DNA from: Chthoniobacteraceae bacterium
GTDB taxonomy: Bacteria; Verrucomicrobiota; Verrucomicrobiia; Chthoniobacterales; Chthoniobacteraceae
Assembly: GCA_947479475.1 (NCBI GenBank)
Contig: CANJZW010000017.1
Coordinates: forward strand, 1-61,288
DNA: 61,288 bases
Direction: 5' to 3'
Shown here: positions 53,111 through 61,288 of the stretch, in pieces
Position numbering within the stretch: the stretch's first letter is position 1
Layout of the letters: each line of letters starts with the position of its first letter
The notes under the pieces: model-generated
The model's input: only the letters and a program-made list of their open reading frames with translations
Told to the model about the DNA's origin: nothing
The model's database searches: none
Position numbers and translations under genes: made by a program

Positions 53111-54085
53111 TCAAGGAAGCGCCGCAGCTCCCAGCACAATCCCGAGGGGCAACGCGGTTCCGCGCAAAAACTCGGAGGCGCGCAACCGTCGCTTTCCTTC
53201 TAATTGGACCTCGGTGAGCCAAACCGAACGGGCCCCGGAGGCAACCAGCACGCCTCGCCCCTCCGTGGCCAAGACCGTCCCCGGCAAAGCCCCCCCCGAT
53301 TCGGTGCGGCTCTGAATGACAGAATACACCTTTAACTTTCTCTCCGGATGCCCGCCCCCCTGAGGCAGCACCGTGTAGGCTCCGGGCCACGGGTTCATCG
53401 CCCGCACACGCCGGTCCACGGCCTGCGCGGACTCCCAGGAAATAAGCCCGTGCTCGCGCAATAGTTTTCCAGCGTAGGTGGCCTCTGCATTGTCCTGCGG
53501 AACTCTTGGCGCCGTTCCTTTTGAGAGTAGGGCAAGAGCCTCCGCGAGGGCTTCCGGAGCCAGAAGACCGAGTCTGTCGTGCAGGCTTCCTCCCGTCTCA
53601 CGTCGGCGCAAGTGCAGCCGCTTTTCGAGCAAAACATCCCCAGTATCGAGTCCCTCCGCCATGTACATAACCGTGATTCCAGACTCTGCATCACCGGCTT
53701 CGATCGCAGCCTGAATGGGCGCGGCCCCTCTGTGCTTGGGCAAGAGTGAAGCGTGCAAATTTAAGCACGCCACCTTCGGCAGGTCCAAAACACTCCTCGG
53801 CAAAATCTGGCCATATGCCATCACCACTAGCACGTCGGGCGCCAAGAAACGCAGAGCCTCCAACGCCGCTGGCTCCCGCATTTTCAGAGGTTGTTGAACC
53901 GCAAGCCCCTCCCTCAGTGCCACCCCCTTGATTGCAGAGGCGCTCAGCGTTTGATGCCGCCCCACCGGTTTGTCGGGCTGCGTCACCACTCCTACCACTT
54001 CGAATCCAAGGGCTTTTTGTGAGGACACCAACCATTCGAGCGTGGGCACGCCGATGTCCCCCGTTCCCGCAAACACGAGCCTCAT
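53111..54085 (-). CDS. fmt: Methionyl-tRNA formyltransferase
   Basis: This 324-residue enzyme formylates initiator Met-tRNA with 10-formyl-THF. It begins MRLVFAGTGDIGVPTLEWL and has the catalytic block NLHASLLPKHRGAAPIQAAI and GITVMYMAEGLDTGDVL; the C-terminal OB domain includes RVRAMNPWPGAYTVL. No def (peptide deformylase) gene sits beside it. It follows the adenylate kinase-like gene by 11 bases and precedes hemQ by 3 bases. Confidence 0.97.
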   Translation of the reverse strand: MRLVFAGTGDIGVPTLEWLVSSQKALGFEVVGVVTQPDKPVGRHQTLSASAIKGVALREGLAVQQPLKMREPAALEALRFLAPDVLVVMAYGQILPRSVLDLPKVACLNLHASLLPKHRGAAPIQAAIEAGDAESGITVMYMAEGLDTGDVLLEKRLHLRRRETGGSLHDRLGLLAPEALAEALALLSKGTAPRVPQDNAEATYAGKLLREHGLISWESAQAVDRRVRAMNPWPGAYTVLPQGGGHPERKLKVYSVIQSRTESGGALPGTVLATEGRGVLVASGARSVWLTEVQLEGKRRLRASEFLRGTALPLGIVLGAAALP

Positions 54086-54096
54086 AAGCCTCGAAA

Positions 54097-54678
54097 TCAG
54101 CCGGTGATTAGTTCACTCAAAATATCGTAGGTCACTTTGACCGGCGACTGAGTCGCGTCAATATGGCGAACTTTGGAAGGCCCGTAAAAGTCCAGCACCG
54201 GCTTTGATTCCTCTTCGTAGGTAAACAAACGGCGGCGGATAGTCTCCTCGTTGGCATCGTCAAACCGATTCTCTTTTAGAGCCCTTTTTTTCAATCGCGA
54301 AATCAGCGCCTCGCGGTCGGGACAGCTCAGGTGGAACACTTTCCTCACGTCAAGAATGTCCCGCATAATCTCGGCCTGCTGGACGTTGCGCGGAATGCCA
54401 TCAAGAATTAAAGCGTCCAGGTCAGGCTTGAATTTGTGCATGCCAACCATGTCGCCGATGACCGCCATCCAAAGCTTCACCGTGATTTCATCGGGCACCA
54501 GTTCCCCTCGGCTGGAGTAGTCTAGAAACGCCTGCCCGATGGGAGTCCGAGTGTCCAGGGAACGAAAGACGTCTCCACAGGCACAGTGAAAAAAGCGAGG
54601 GATGGTGCCAAGGACCTTACCTTGGGTCCCCTTGCCAGCGCCAGGCGCCCCAAAAATAAGGTAGGTACGGTACTTCAT
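54097..54678 (-). CDS. Adenylate kinase-like nucleoside monophosphate kinase, short LID
   Basis: This 193-residue enzyme has the P-loop FGAPGAGKGTQGKVLG, CGDVFRSLDTRTPIG, ILDGIPRNVQQAE and LKENRFDDANEETIRRRL. It should phosphorylate AMP or another NMP with ATP. The LID region between KKRALKENR and the following helix is short and lacks the zinc Cys of long adenylate kinases. The normal RTxxQ pattern (here PRNVQQAE) is kept. It is divergent enough from typical Adk that a second, canonical adk elsewhere is possible. ATG at 54678 is chosen; the upstream opening adds an unrelated Lys-rich lead. Confidence 0.87.
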   Translation of the reverse strand: MKYRTYLIFGAPGAGKGTQGKVLGTIPRFFHCACGDVFRSLDTRTPIGQAFLDYSSRGELVPDEITVKLWMAVIGDMVGMHKFKPDLDALILDGIPRNVQQAEIMRDILDVRKVFHLSCPDREALISRLKKRALKENRFDDANEETIRRRLFTYEEESKPVLDFYGPSKVRHIDATQSPVKVTYDILSELITG

Positions 54679-54788
54679 CTTGGTCTGATTCTTGCCAAAA
54701 AAGGAAGTTTTGGCAAGAAGCCGAATCCACATCTTTGTGGATTTAAGGCCGCAAGGGCGGACGTTTCACCCCGCCTGCACTCGGATAT

Positions 54789-54859
54789 CCACCCGTAGGG
54801 GGGGCGGATTAAAAACACCCGTAGGGGGGGCGGTTTAAGAACACCCGTAAGGGTGGCGG
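54789..54859. repeat. 26-base tandem repeat, two and a half copies
   Basis: A unit of the form ACACCCGTAGGGGGGGCGG plus about 7 A/T-rich bases occurs at 54789 and 54815, with a diverged partial copy at 54841. It lies between the adenylate kinase-like gene and a small lipoprotein gene. G-rich runs could form structure in DNA or RNA. Confidence 0.85.
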
Positions 54860-54877
54860 CACAAGAAATCCACCCGC

Positions 54878-55051
54878 CTATCGGCCATCCATCATCATCA
54901 TCCCACCCAAAGGCCCGCGCCCCTCCCACGTCGCTGGTCGGTTCCAAGGAATGGTGCTCAAACTGTCAGACTCCTCCTTGGGCGCTGAAGCGCACCCAAC
55001 CAACCCGCCGGAGACCAGCAACAAGGCCAAAAACAAACGTACAAAATCCAT
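54878..55051 (-). CDS. Small lipoprotein with WNRPATWEG motif
   Basis: This 57-residue lipoprotein starts MDFVRLFLALLLVSGGLVGC; LVGC is a good lipobox. The mature part is only about 38 residues: SAPKEESDSLSTIPWNRP then ATWEGRGPLGGMMMMDGR. The IPWNRPxxWEGxGxLGG pattern looks familiar from short lipoproteins of verrucomicrobial genomes, which makes a real gene likely despite its size. Function is unknown. Confidence 0.68.
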   Translation of the reverse strand: MDFVRLFLALLLVSGGLVGCASAPKEESDSLSTIPWNRPATWEGRGPLGGMMMMDGR

Positions 55052-55191
55052 AAAAGGGGTGGGGAAAAGAAAAGGGGGGAAAGCCGCATCAAATAACGAC
55101 AAAAACGAAAGACTGAACCCGCTCGCCTGATTCATCGGCCAGTCTCCCAGCCGACTAGTCCAATCGCCTAGTCCAATCTATTAGCCCGGTG

Positions 55192-56058
55192 CTATTGGCC
55201 CGGTACCGCCTTTGGGAAAAGATTGCTGACATTAAACCCAGCGCGATCGGCTTCCGGCTCAATGTCTACCTTCGGAACAAATACAACGGTGTCTCCCGGC
55301 CGGACCCTCTCCTTAGCAGAGATCCCCGGGGCGTAGACAATGCCCGCAGTCACAAATTTGGGTTGCACCTCGGTGATTTCCAACCGCGCGAGCATCTTCC
55401 CGCCCCGTTGAATCATCAGCTTGCTCTCGGGGGTGACCCCCTGTTTATCGCCCAAATTGACCACCACGAAGTTCCAGCCCTCGTTGTACGCGACAACCTC
55501 GCCCGAGGGTGGCTGCTTGCCTGACCCATTCTTCCACGAGGCAACGGCAGGCTTGGGCATCATCTGAGACATCTTCGCCTCCACCTCTTGAATCTTTTGC
55601 GCGGCCTTCTGCTGCTCCTCAGTGGCCGTCTGCCTCGTTTTTTCCAGATCTGACTTCAAGCTTGCCACGAGCTGCTCGGTTGCGGGATCCACCAACGGAG
55701 CGGGAGGCGGCACAGGCTTCTCCGCGAGTTTTTTCTCCAAATCCGCAGCCTTGGCAGCCCCCGCTTGGACGTCTGTTTTCAACTTGGCCACTTCAGCAGC
55801 CTGCGCAGCGGAAGCCGTCTTCAGTTTTTCGAGTTCGTCCTTCTGCTGTTGGGTGAGCCCCCCAAGCTCGTCCACCTTGGAAGTAGCCGCTTGTTTTTCC
55901 TCTTTGAGCTTGGAGTTTTCCGTCTTCAAAACACCCGAAAGCTGGGAGGTTGTAGACAGTTTGTCATTGAGCTGCGTCGCTTTTTCCTTGGTCAAAAAAG
56001 CAAGCACGGCAGATGCAAGCGATAACGCAATTGTGAAAAACAGTAGAGACCGGATCAT
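55192..56058 (-). CDS. Coiled-coil envelope protein
   Basis: This 288-residue protein starts with a hydrophobic anchor (LLFFTIALSLASAVLAFL), then a long coiled coil (about 30-175) with heptad Leu and many Lys, Glu and Ala, interrupted by a Pro-rich break (KPVPPPAPLVDP). The C-terminal 95 residues form a small beta domain (VVAYNEGWNFVVVNLGDKQG, RPGDTVVF), like MreC/NlpC-neighbour beta domains found after coiled coils. Probably periplasmic and anchored to the inner membrane. It resembles the general MreC layout but I do not see enough to call it. Role unknown. Confidence 0.78.
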   Translation of the reverse strand: MIRSLLFFTIALSLASAVLAFLTKEKATQLNDKLSTTSQLSGVLKTENSKLKEEKQAATSKVDELGGLTQQQKDELEKLKTASAAQAAEVAKLKTDVQAGAAKAADLEKKLAEKPVPPPAPLVDPATEQLVASLKSDLEKTRQTATEEQQKAAQKIQEVEAKMSQMMPKPAVASWKNGSGKQPPSGEVVAYNEGWNFVVVNLGDKQGVTPESKLMIQRGGKMLARLEITEVQPKFVTAGIVYAPGISAKERVRPGDTVVFVPKVDIEPEADRAGFNVSNLFPKAVPGQ

Positions 56059-56370
56059 ACTCTTTTTTTCTGGGGCCTGGACTTGAACGGAATGAGGAAA
56101 CGAAGGGAGGGGAACGAAACGGGGGAAAATAGGGGAAACAAAGGAGAACGGGCAGCCTGAAGGAACTCCTTGCTTGGGACAAGTTGCCCTCAGAACTAAA
56201 AAACCACCCTCCTCCCTAAAGCTTACAAGGCAAAGGGACCGAGTGCAATTCCAACAGGTGGCACTGACTTGCTCTCGTATAATCGCTTCTCTCCGCGCGC
56301 TTGCAAGCGGGATATGCTGAAAAAAAGGCGCCGCCGCTGTTGAGTTCCGTCAAAATACCCATCATAGTGA
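56059..56370. other. Non-coding stretch before the SRP RNA
   Basis: These 312 bases separate the divergent coiled-coil gene from the SRP RNA. I see no gene here; the promoter of the SRP RNA should lie in its right part (near 56330-56370). Confidence 0.5.
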
Positions 56371-56373
56371 AGC

Positions 56374-56451
56374 TGCCGTCAGGGGATGCGGATTAAGGGC
56401 GGGCGAACCCCGCCAGGGCCGGAAGGCAGCAACGGCAGCCTGACCCTTTTT
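56374..56451 (+). ncRNA. ffs: Signal recognition particle RNA, small bacterial type
   Basis: The sequence GCCAGGGCCGGAAGGCAGC followed by AACGGC is the conserved apical domain of the bacterial 4.5S RNA: the GGAA tetraloop and the asymmetric loop that binds Ffh. The flanks GTCAGG (56378-56383) and CCTGAC (56439-56444) pair as the outer stem, and CCC then TTTTT follows as a terminator-like end. This RNA and Ffh target membrane proteins to the translocon. Ends are estimated from the outer stem; the true 5' end may be a few bases further left. Confidence 0.85.
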
Positions 56452-56473
56452 GTCGCACGCCCCTGGCGGCACC

Positions 56474-56520
56474 CCCCTCAAAAGCCCATGGCGCCCCAAA
56501 AAAAGCCCATGGCGGCGCCC
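56474..56520. repeat. Direct repeat AAAGCCCATGGCG after the SRP RNA
   Basis: The 13-base word AAAGCCCATGGCG occurs twice about 22 bases apart, with C- and A-rich filler. The stretch to 56839 has no gene; frames open through it look like chance. Confidence 0.55.
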
Positions 56521-56839
56521 AAAAAACCCACGACCGGGCACGCTGCCGCCGCTTCTTCAAAGCGTATTTGAACCCCTTTTGAGCTACCCTTCCTCCCCGC
56601 CGCCCCTTCGATTTGCCATTCAAAAGCGGGTGCTTTTCCGGGCTCTTATTCCCTCAAAAAACTTCGGAACACCCCGTTTTGCCGCGCCTCCCCCCGCCTT
56701 CTCACGCGGCGCTCTAGTGGCCTTCTGGCATTGAGGTTGCCCTCCAGCCTCGCATCCTTCATTCTCCGCGGCCCGCTCCACCTCCGCCGCCTTTCATCCA
56801 CACCCTGCCACTTTTGCCGATTCAGGCTTCTCAGCTCTC

Positions 56840-58228
56840 ATGTCCAATCTCCGTTTTACTAATCTCACCCGCCAAATTGAAATCGGCGCCAATTGTTACC
56901 TGATTGAAGCAGGGGGGCGCCGTATCGTTTTAGACTGCGGCGCACATCCTAAGATGGAAGGCCGCGAAAGCCTCCCCCTTCTGGAGCACCTCGCCGGAAA
57001 ACCTCTGGACGCGATTATCCTCACACACGCGCATCAGGACCATCTGGGTTCCTTGCCCGTGCTGATGCGCCAGCATCCAAACACCCCCGCCTTCATGACG
57101 GACGCCACGCTGCATCTGGCCGATGTGATGCTCCACAACTCCGTCAACGTGATGATGAAACGCCACGAGAACGGAGAAGGCGACGCCCCGACCTTTTCCC
57201 ACCGCGAAGCCACAAACTGCGTCCGCCGCTTCAGACCCCTTCCCTTAGGGCAGCGCTTCAATCTAGCCGGCGACAGGCTCGGCTTCGACGAACCCGCAGA
57301 CGTTTCCTTCCGTTTGGAGGATGCAGGCCATATTCTTGGGTCGGCCGCCGTGCTGATTGAAGCCGAGAACCGCCGCATCCTCTACACTGGCGACATCAAC
57401 TTCCACGACCAATCCCTCATGCTGGGGGCGAAGCTTCCCGTGGATAACATCGATACCCTGATCATCGAGTGCACCCGCGGCGCGGTCCCGCAACCCGAGG
57501 GTTTCACTCGAGAAAAGGAGGAAGAGCGTTTCGCAGGGGCCATTCGCGAAATCTTCGCGCAAGGCGGGAGCGTGCTCGTGCCCGTGTTTGCCTTGGGCAA
57601 AAGCCAGGAACTGCTCATCATGCTCCATACCCTGCGCAAAAAGGGCCTTCTTCCAGAGTGTCCCGTTTACATCGGCGGCCTCAGCACCAAGCTGAGCGAA
57701 ATCCACGACCGCCTGGCCAACGAAAGCCACCGCCAGCATCAGGGTTTGGATCTGCTTGAAACCGTCGCCCCGTTCACCATTAGCGGCCGCGAAATTAACC
57801 AATACCCCGTCCGACCCGGCCGCATCTACGCCCTTTCCAGCGGGATGATGACAGAGCACACGCTCTCCAACATCATCGCTCCGCACTTCCTCCCCAACCC
57901 GGCGCACGGCATCTTTTTCGTAGGCTACGCCGACCCGCAATCGCCCGCCGGGCGGCTGCGCACGACTAAACTCGGGGAATCTTTCCAGGTGGCACCCGAC
58001 ATCCAGCCTGAAACCCTCCGGTGTAGGGTGGAAGTCTTCGGCTTCAGCGCGCACGGAGACCGTGACAGCTTCGTCGACTACGTCGAAAGGGCCGCTCCCC
58101 GCCAAGTTCTCTTTGTCCACGGCGACCCCGACGCACGGGCGTGGATGCGCGAAACCCTCGCCCCAAAGATTCCTTCCACTCGTATTTTGGACTCCACTCC
58201 CGGAGTCCCTCTGAACCTGGGGGAATAA
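56840..58228 (+). CDS. Beta-CASP metallo-ribonuclease (CPSF73-like)
   Basis: This 462-residue protein has the MBL fold with H63, H65, D67 and H68 in THAHQDHLG, the His in AGHILGSAAV, the bridging Asp in YTGDINFHD, and an inserted beta-CASP domain (about 205-380; VFALGKSQELLIMLHTL). The C-terminal part has the CASP motifs with GFSAHGDRDSF and LFVHGDPDA. This set marks nucleases that process or degrade RNA, related to archaeal/eukaryal CPSF subunits and RNase J. It lies 388 bases after the SRP RNA; whether it acts on that RNA is unknown. Confidence 0.95.
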   Translation: MSNLRFTNLTRQIEIGANCYLIEAGGRRIVLDCGAHPKMEGRESLPLLEHLAGKPLDAIILTHAHQDHLGSLPVLMRQHPNTPAFMTDATLHLADVMLHNSVNVMMKRHENGEGDAPTFSHREATNCVRRFRPLPLGQRFNLAGDRLGFDEPADVSFRLEDAGHILGSAAVLIEAENRRILYTGDINFHDQSLMLGAKLPVDNIDTLIIECTRGAVPQPEGFTREKEEERFAGAIREIFAQGGSVLVPVFALGKSQELLIMLHTLRKKGLLPECPVYIGGLSTKLSEIHDRLANESHRQHQGLDLLETVAPFTISGREINQYPVRPGRIYALSSGMMTEHTLSNIIAPHFLPNPAHGIFFVGYADPQSPAGRLRTTKLGESFQVAPDIQPETLRCRVEVFGFSAHGDRDSFVDYVERAAPRQVLFVHGDPDARAWMRETLAPKIPSTRILDSTPGVPLNLGE

Positions 58229-58426
58229 ACGCCCTTCGTCGGTGCGCGGGAGCGGCCCCTCACCGCTTTCCCGCCCTCGCGCCCAGCCCCTAGCGCGTTT
58301 TGCGGCGCGACGTTTGGCCCACCGGTCTACGCGAACGGCTCACTGGATTGCACCGCAGTTTGAGTTTGAGGCAAGGCCGCCCATTGCCAGCATTGCTTTT
58401 GCAGGAAAAAATCGTATGCTCCCTGA

Positions 58427-58657
58427 ATGACACTACTTTCCGTACCCGTAACGGAAGAGGATTTTGCTTTCCTGCAAACTTGGGCCTCCAAACAGGGGAC
58501 TACGATCGAGTCATTTCTCGCAGAACAGGCGCACACCCTGATTATACAGCTTCAGCAACCCATACACGCAGCTGTTATCTCCGCCACTGGCGTGCTTGAG
58601 AAAGTGGGCAGTGAAAGAGCAGAGCACCTCGAATATCTCGAGAAAAAACATGCATGA
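58427..58657 (+). CDS. Putative antitoxin of a PIN-domain toxin
   Basis: This 76-residue protein is mostly helical (EEDFAFLQTWASKQGTTIES) with an acidic/basic C-terminus. A short N-terminal strand followed by helix-turn-helix-like helices fits ribbon-helix-helix-type antitoxins, but the motif is not clear. Its last 4 bases overlap the start of the PIN-domain gene (ATGA), the classic toxin-antitoxin arrangement. Assignment rests mainly on context. Confidence 0.72.
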   Translation: MTLLSVPVTEEDFAFLQTWASKQGTTIESFLAEQAHTLIIQLQQPIHAAVISATGVLEKVGSERAEHLEYLEKKHA

Positions 58658-59073
58658 CCGTGGTTGTGGACATCAATGTGTTGTTGGATGTCTTTCAAAA
58701 CCGCCAACCCCATTACGAAGCCTCCGCCAGAGTGCTGAGCCTTGTCTGTGAAGGACGCTTAAAGGGGGTGTTTCCCTCGCATGGGGTGACAACTCTCTTT
58801 TATCTGATTGCAAAATATGGAACGCACTCGGACGCAATGGGTGCGGTTGATCGAGTCCTTTCATTTTTTGAAGTGCGATGTTTAGATAAAAACGGCTGGC
58901 TCTTTGCTCGCCGCTTGCCGATGGCAGATTTTGAGGATGCCGTGGTGGCGGGTCTAGCTGCAGAGGAGGGTGCATCTTTTATCATTACGCGGAACGTTTT
59001 TGATTTTTCAAATGCTCCAGTTCAGGCGATCAATCCTGCAAATTTCTTGAGCGGGCTGCCGGCACCTTTTTGA
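58654..59073 (+). CDS. PIN-domain toxin (VapC-like)
   Basis: This 139-residue protein is a PIN-domain ribonuclease. The first catalytic Asp is in VVVDINVLLDVF (D6), the middle acidic residues in ADFEDAVVAGLA, and the last in FIITRNVFDFS. Such toxins cut tRNA or other RNA when the antitoxin is degraded. It overlaps the antitoxin gene by 4 bases. A perfect hairpin follows 40 bases past the stop. Confidence 0.88.
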   Translation: MTVVVDINVLLDVFQNRQPHYEASARVLSLVCEGRLKGVFPSHGVTTLFYLIAKYGTHSDAMGAVDRVLSFFEVRCLDKNGWLFARRLPMADFEDAVVAGLAAEEGASFIITRNVFDFSNAPVQAINPANFLSGLPAPF

Positions 59074-59112
59074 AAAGGCGCGCAAAACAGAGCAAAAGTT
59101 CGGCAAGAGTGA

Positions 59113-59130
59113 AGGGCATTCCGATGCCCT
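59113..59130. other. Perfect hairpin after the toxin gene
   Basis: AGGGCAT and ATGCCCT pair perfectly around a TCCG tetraloop. No T-run follows, so it is a possible transcript end or processing site rather than a standard terminator. The surrounding non-coding stretch (59074-59385) shows nothing else. Confidence 0.5.
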
Positions 59131-59385
59131 ATAATCACAAACTGGGGCTCTCCAGAATCAACCGTGCTCAATACCCCACTGAGGCAGCGCAGGGTGAGGG
59201 ACCACTCTTTCATCTGCATTACTCTTGTCGGAATAAACAAAATGAGAAAATGCGCGCATTCAAACCGGAGGCGCCGCCGCTTTTGCAGACGAAAAAGCGC
59301 CTTTTCACTCGAAAAACGATTCCAGCGTGGGACACCAACACCGCCTCTTCACCCGGGCCTTTTTCAAACCTCGGGTCGAGAGCGG

Positions 59386-60366
59386 ATGCGGGATGCCAAA
59401 CCTCCGTTTCACTCAAAAGACACTCCCCCCCCTGTGGCAACGCGTTTAAACCAGCCCAACCCGTTCCAACCGCTTCCTCTGCCGGCCCCCCCCCTCAAAA
59501 AGCGCCCTCAAAAAACCGGCGGCGCCTCCCTTCTCCGAAGCCTCTTTTGGGTTGTCAGTTGCCTGTCCGCCGCGCTGGCCACGCTGACTCCCTCCCACCT
59601 TCCCGCGCAAACAGCGACTCCTGCGCCGCGGCTCCCCCCCGATGGCCCTTTGTGGAAGGCTCCCGGAACTTCGGCCGCCTGGTCAGTCGTTTTTAAATAC
59701 ACCACCCCTGCCTCCGAGCTGGCGGCAGACTTCCGCCCCTCCATCGTGAATGTGACACTGGCCGGGGAAAACTCCCACTACTCCGTTCAATTCCGTCGCC
59801 ATGGAGTCGAGGTCTGGAGAGTCGCCGGACTCGCCTTTATTTCGGAAATTGGGAGCGACAGCGTTTTTCCACACAGCCCTGTAGAAACAGCGCCAGCCCC
59901 TATCGAGGATGGCCAGACAACCGAATCAAAAGCCTCATTTTCCAGCCCCCAACCCGAAGACATTTCTGCACAAGACACCGATTGGGCCACTTTTGGGGAG
60001 CTCGCGTGGGTGACACCCCAGATGTACCGGGGCAGAATCCCTCTGGGAAACCAGTCCGCCTTTATTTACGCAGACGTCCCCTCAGAACTGTCTGCCCCCG
60101 GCGCTAAAACCACATCCGCCTCAACCTGGCCCGCTGGTCCCCTGGGCGGAATTCCACTGCAACCCGGAATCCGGGTGCTCGCCGTCGACGAAGAGTCCCG
60201 GCTGCCGATGGTTCTGCAGTTTGGCGATGAACTCCGCCAGTACCGCTTCAAAAAGGCAACGCCGCTCAAAATCGAATTTCCAGCCAAGGTCCGCCAGTTT
60301 CTCAAAAGCCCGCTTCCGGCGGACAACCAGGTCCCCTCGCTCGCCTCGGAGAAGTCTCCCTCATAA
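59386..60366 (+). CDS. Unknown exported or membrane-linked protein
   Basis: This 326-residue protein has an N-terminal Pro-rich, basic lead (about 1-45), then a hydrophobic segment (LLRSLFWVVSCLSAALATL) that may be a signal anchor. The rest (about 85-320) has a beta-rich part (VNVTLAGENSHYSVQFRRHG) and the conserved-looking MYRGRIPLGNQSAFIYADVP. The last third is Pro/Ser-rich. I recognise no family. The start is set at the ATG preceded by GAGAGCGG; a longer frame reaches 59164. It converges on the HtrA-type protease ending at 60424, with 57 bases between stops. Confidence 0.68.
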   Translation: MRDAKPPFHSKDTPPPVATRLNQPNPFQPLPLPAPPLKKRPQKTGGASLLRSLFWVVSCLSAALATLTPSHLPAQTATPAPRLPPDGPLWKAPGTSAAWSVVFKYTTPASELAADFRPSIVNVTLAGENSHYSVQFRRHGVEVWRVAGLAFISEIGSDSVFPHSPVETAPAPIEDGQTTESKASFSSPQPEDISAQDTDWATFGELAWVTPQMYRGRIPLGNQSAFIYADVPSELSAPGAKTTSASTWPAGPLGGIPLQPGIRVLAVDEESRLPMVLQFGDELRQYRFKKATPLKIEFPAKVRQFLKSPLPADNQVPSLASEKSPS

Positions 60367-60423
60367 CCCCCTGCGCCCGCCCGCAAGCCCCCTGCGCGTG
60401 GTAGGACCCTGCCTAACCTGGGT

Positions 60424-61288
60424 TTAGTTCCCCTGCAACTCGGCGACCTCTGCAGTGACCGTGTACTCCCGGCCCTTTCGGACAACGTTCACTTGAACGG
60501 GAGTTCCGACTTTTTTATCAGCTAAAAACTTGGGCAGCGCAGCCGGTGTTTCAACAATTTCGCCGTTGATGCGCACGATGACATCACCGGGCTGGATTCC
60601 CACCCTTTCCGCAGGAGAACCGGCCCAGACCTGGGTCACTAGTGCTCCAACCACCGCCCGCAGCCCCACCTGACTCGCGAGCTCGGGCGTGAGTGGCATC
60701 GTGGCAACCCCCAGCGTCTGTCTCTGGACGCGGCCCGTGCGCAGGAGACTTTCCATCGAATGCTTGGCCACATTGGATGGGATGGCGAAGGAGATCCCCA
60801 GCCACGTCCCCGTGTTGGCCGAGTAAATCGCGCTGTTAATCCCGATGACCTCGCCTTTGAAATTCAGAAGCGGCCCTCCCGAATTGCCCTGGTTCACGGC
60901 CGCGTCCGTCTGCAAAAACTCCACCCCGCTGTCGCGCACCGCCCGTCCCTTGGCGCTGATAATCCCCTGGGTGACTGTCTCCTGCAGTCCAAAGGGGTTG
61001 CCGACCGCCAAAACAGGCTGCCCGACCCGGACTTTGTCTGAATCCGCAAATCCCAAGGCGGGGACTGGCCCCTTGATTTTTAAAACGGCGATGTCCGTCG
61101 CCGCGTCACTACCAATGAGCTCAGCAGGCTCCACCCGACCGTCGGTGAGCTGGACGCGGATTTCCTCCATCCCGGAAATGACGTGATGGTTGGTCAAAAC
61201 GTGCCCCTCTTTGGAAACAATCACGCCGGATCCCAGCCCCGTCGCCTTCTGTTCCACCACGCGTTTGCGCGGGCCAAAAATCAAATCG
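60424..61288 (-). CDS. HtrA/DegP-like trypsin-type protease with PDZ domain, 5'-truncated by the window
   Basis: This is a partial protein of about 287 residues; the N-terminus, including any signal or membrane anchor, runs off the right end of the window. The protease domain has the full triad: His in LTNHHVIS, Asp in AATDIAVLKI, and Ser in VNQGNSGGPLLN. A PDZ domain follows (about 195-280) with AGSPAERVGIQPGDVIVRING. HtrA proteins degrade or refold damaged envelope proteins. The reading frame continues before the first listed codon, so the start seen inside the window is not real. Confidence 0.94.
   Translation of the reverse strand, partial: DLIFGPRKRVVEQKATGLGSGVIVSKEGHVLTNHHVISGMEEIRVQLTDGRVEPAELIGSDAATDIAVLKIKGPVPALGFADSDKVRVGQPVLAVGNPFGLQETVTQGIISAKGRAVRDSGVEFLQTDAAVNQGNSGGPLLNFKGEVIGINSAIYSANTGTWLGISFAIPSNVAKHSMESLLRTGRVQRQTLGVATMPLTPELASQVGLRAVVGALVTQVWAGSPAERVGIQPGDVIVRINGEIVETPAALPKFLADKKVGTPVQVNVVRKGREYTVTAEVAELQGN

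Noticed and set aside
56386-56571. 61-residue frame over the SRP RNA
   Set aside because: It reads through the conserved SRP RNA core, so coding is very unlikely.

Overview
The window is about 61 kb of a GC-rich bacterial chromosome with Gram-negative traits: outer-membrane barrels, lipoproteins, a periplasmic tail-specific protease and multihaem cytochromes. The gene mix fits the PVC superphylum, most likely Verrucomicrobiota: Rho with a very long basic N-terminal extension, a HemQ-type haem enzyme, FecR and CHASE2 proteins, an FHA-kinase, a TorF-like porin and several small lipoproteins. This assignment is inference; no rRNA gene is present to prove it.

The first half (about 3.7-28.7 kb) is dominated by an electron-transfer locus. 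On the plus strand a putative outer-membrane barrel (5480-7876) is followed after 5 bases by a ten-haem cytochrome fused to an LVIVD-type beta-propeller (7882-11985). A two-domain GlcG/HbpS-like haem-binding protein (3729-5384) is divergent from them. On the minus strand lies a seven-gene block read from 27337 down to 15022: membrane cytochrome b with two HX13H pairs, membrane-anchored decahaem cytochrome, fused NuoE-NuoF flavoprotein, NuoG-like ferredoxin with two cyclic-nucleotide-binding domains, FecR/beta-helix protein, outer-membrane barrel, and a CHASE2 class III nucleotide cyclase. A four-haem cytochrome (27542-28702) is divergent from the block. Having a cyclic-nucleotide producer and a cyclic-nucleotide-binding oxidoreductase in the same block suggests second-messenger control of an NADH-to-cytochrome chain that may end at the cell surface. 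An AT-rich glycosyltransferase island with a broken nucleotidyltransferase remnant (about 12.7-15.0 kb) separates the two halves.

From 28.8 to 36.7 kb come a lipoprotein, an FHA/Ser-Thr kinase, a conserved unknown protein, a CNNM/CorC-type membrane protein, ribosomal protein S14 and an orphan ureG-ureD pair. From 36.9 to 46.5 kb are a porin-like protein, an aroB-purC-xerD run, an MBL-fold hydrolase, the periplasmic protease Prc and guaA.

From 46.6 to 61.3 kb are small lipoproteins, a coiled-coil winged-helix-like regulator, rho with a repeat-bearing leader, an adenylate-kinase-like/fmt/hemQ/larE run, a coiled-coil envelope protein, the small SRP RNA, a beta-CASP ribonuclease, a PIN-domain toxin-antitoxin pair, an unknown membrane-linked protein, and an HtrA-type protease cut by the window end. 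No tRNA, rRNA, CRISPR array or intact insertion sequence was seen.
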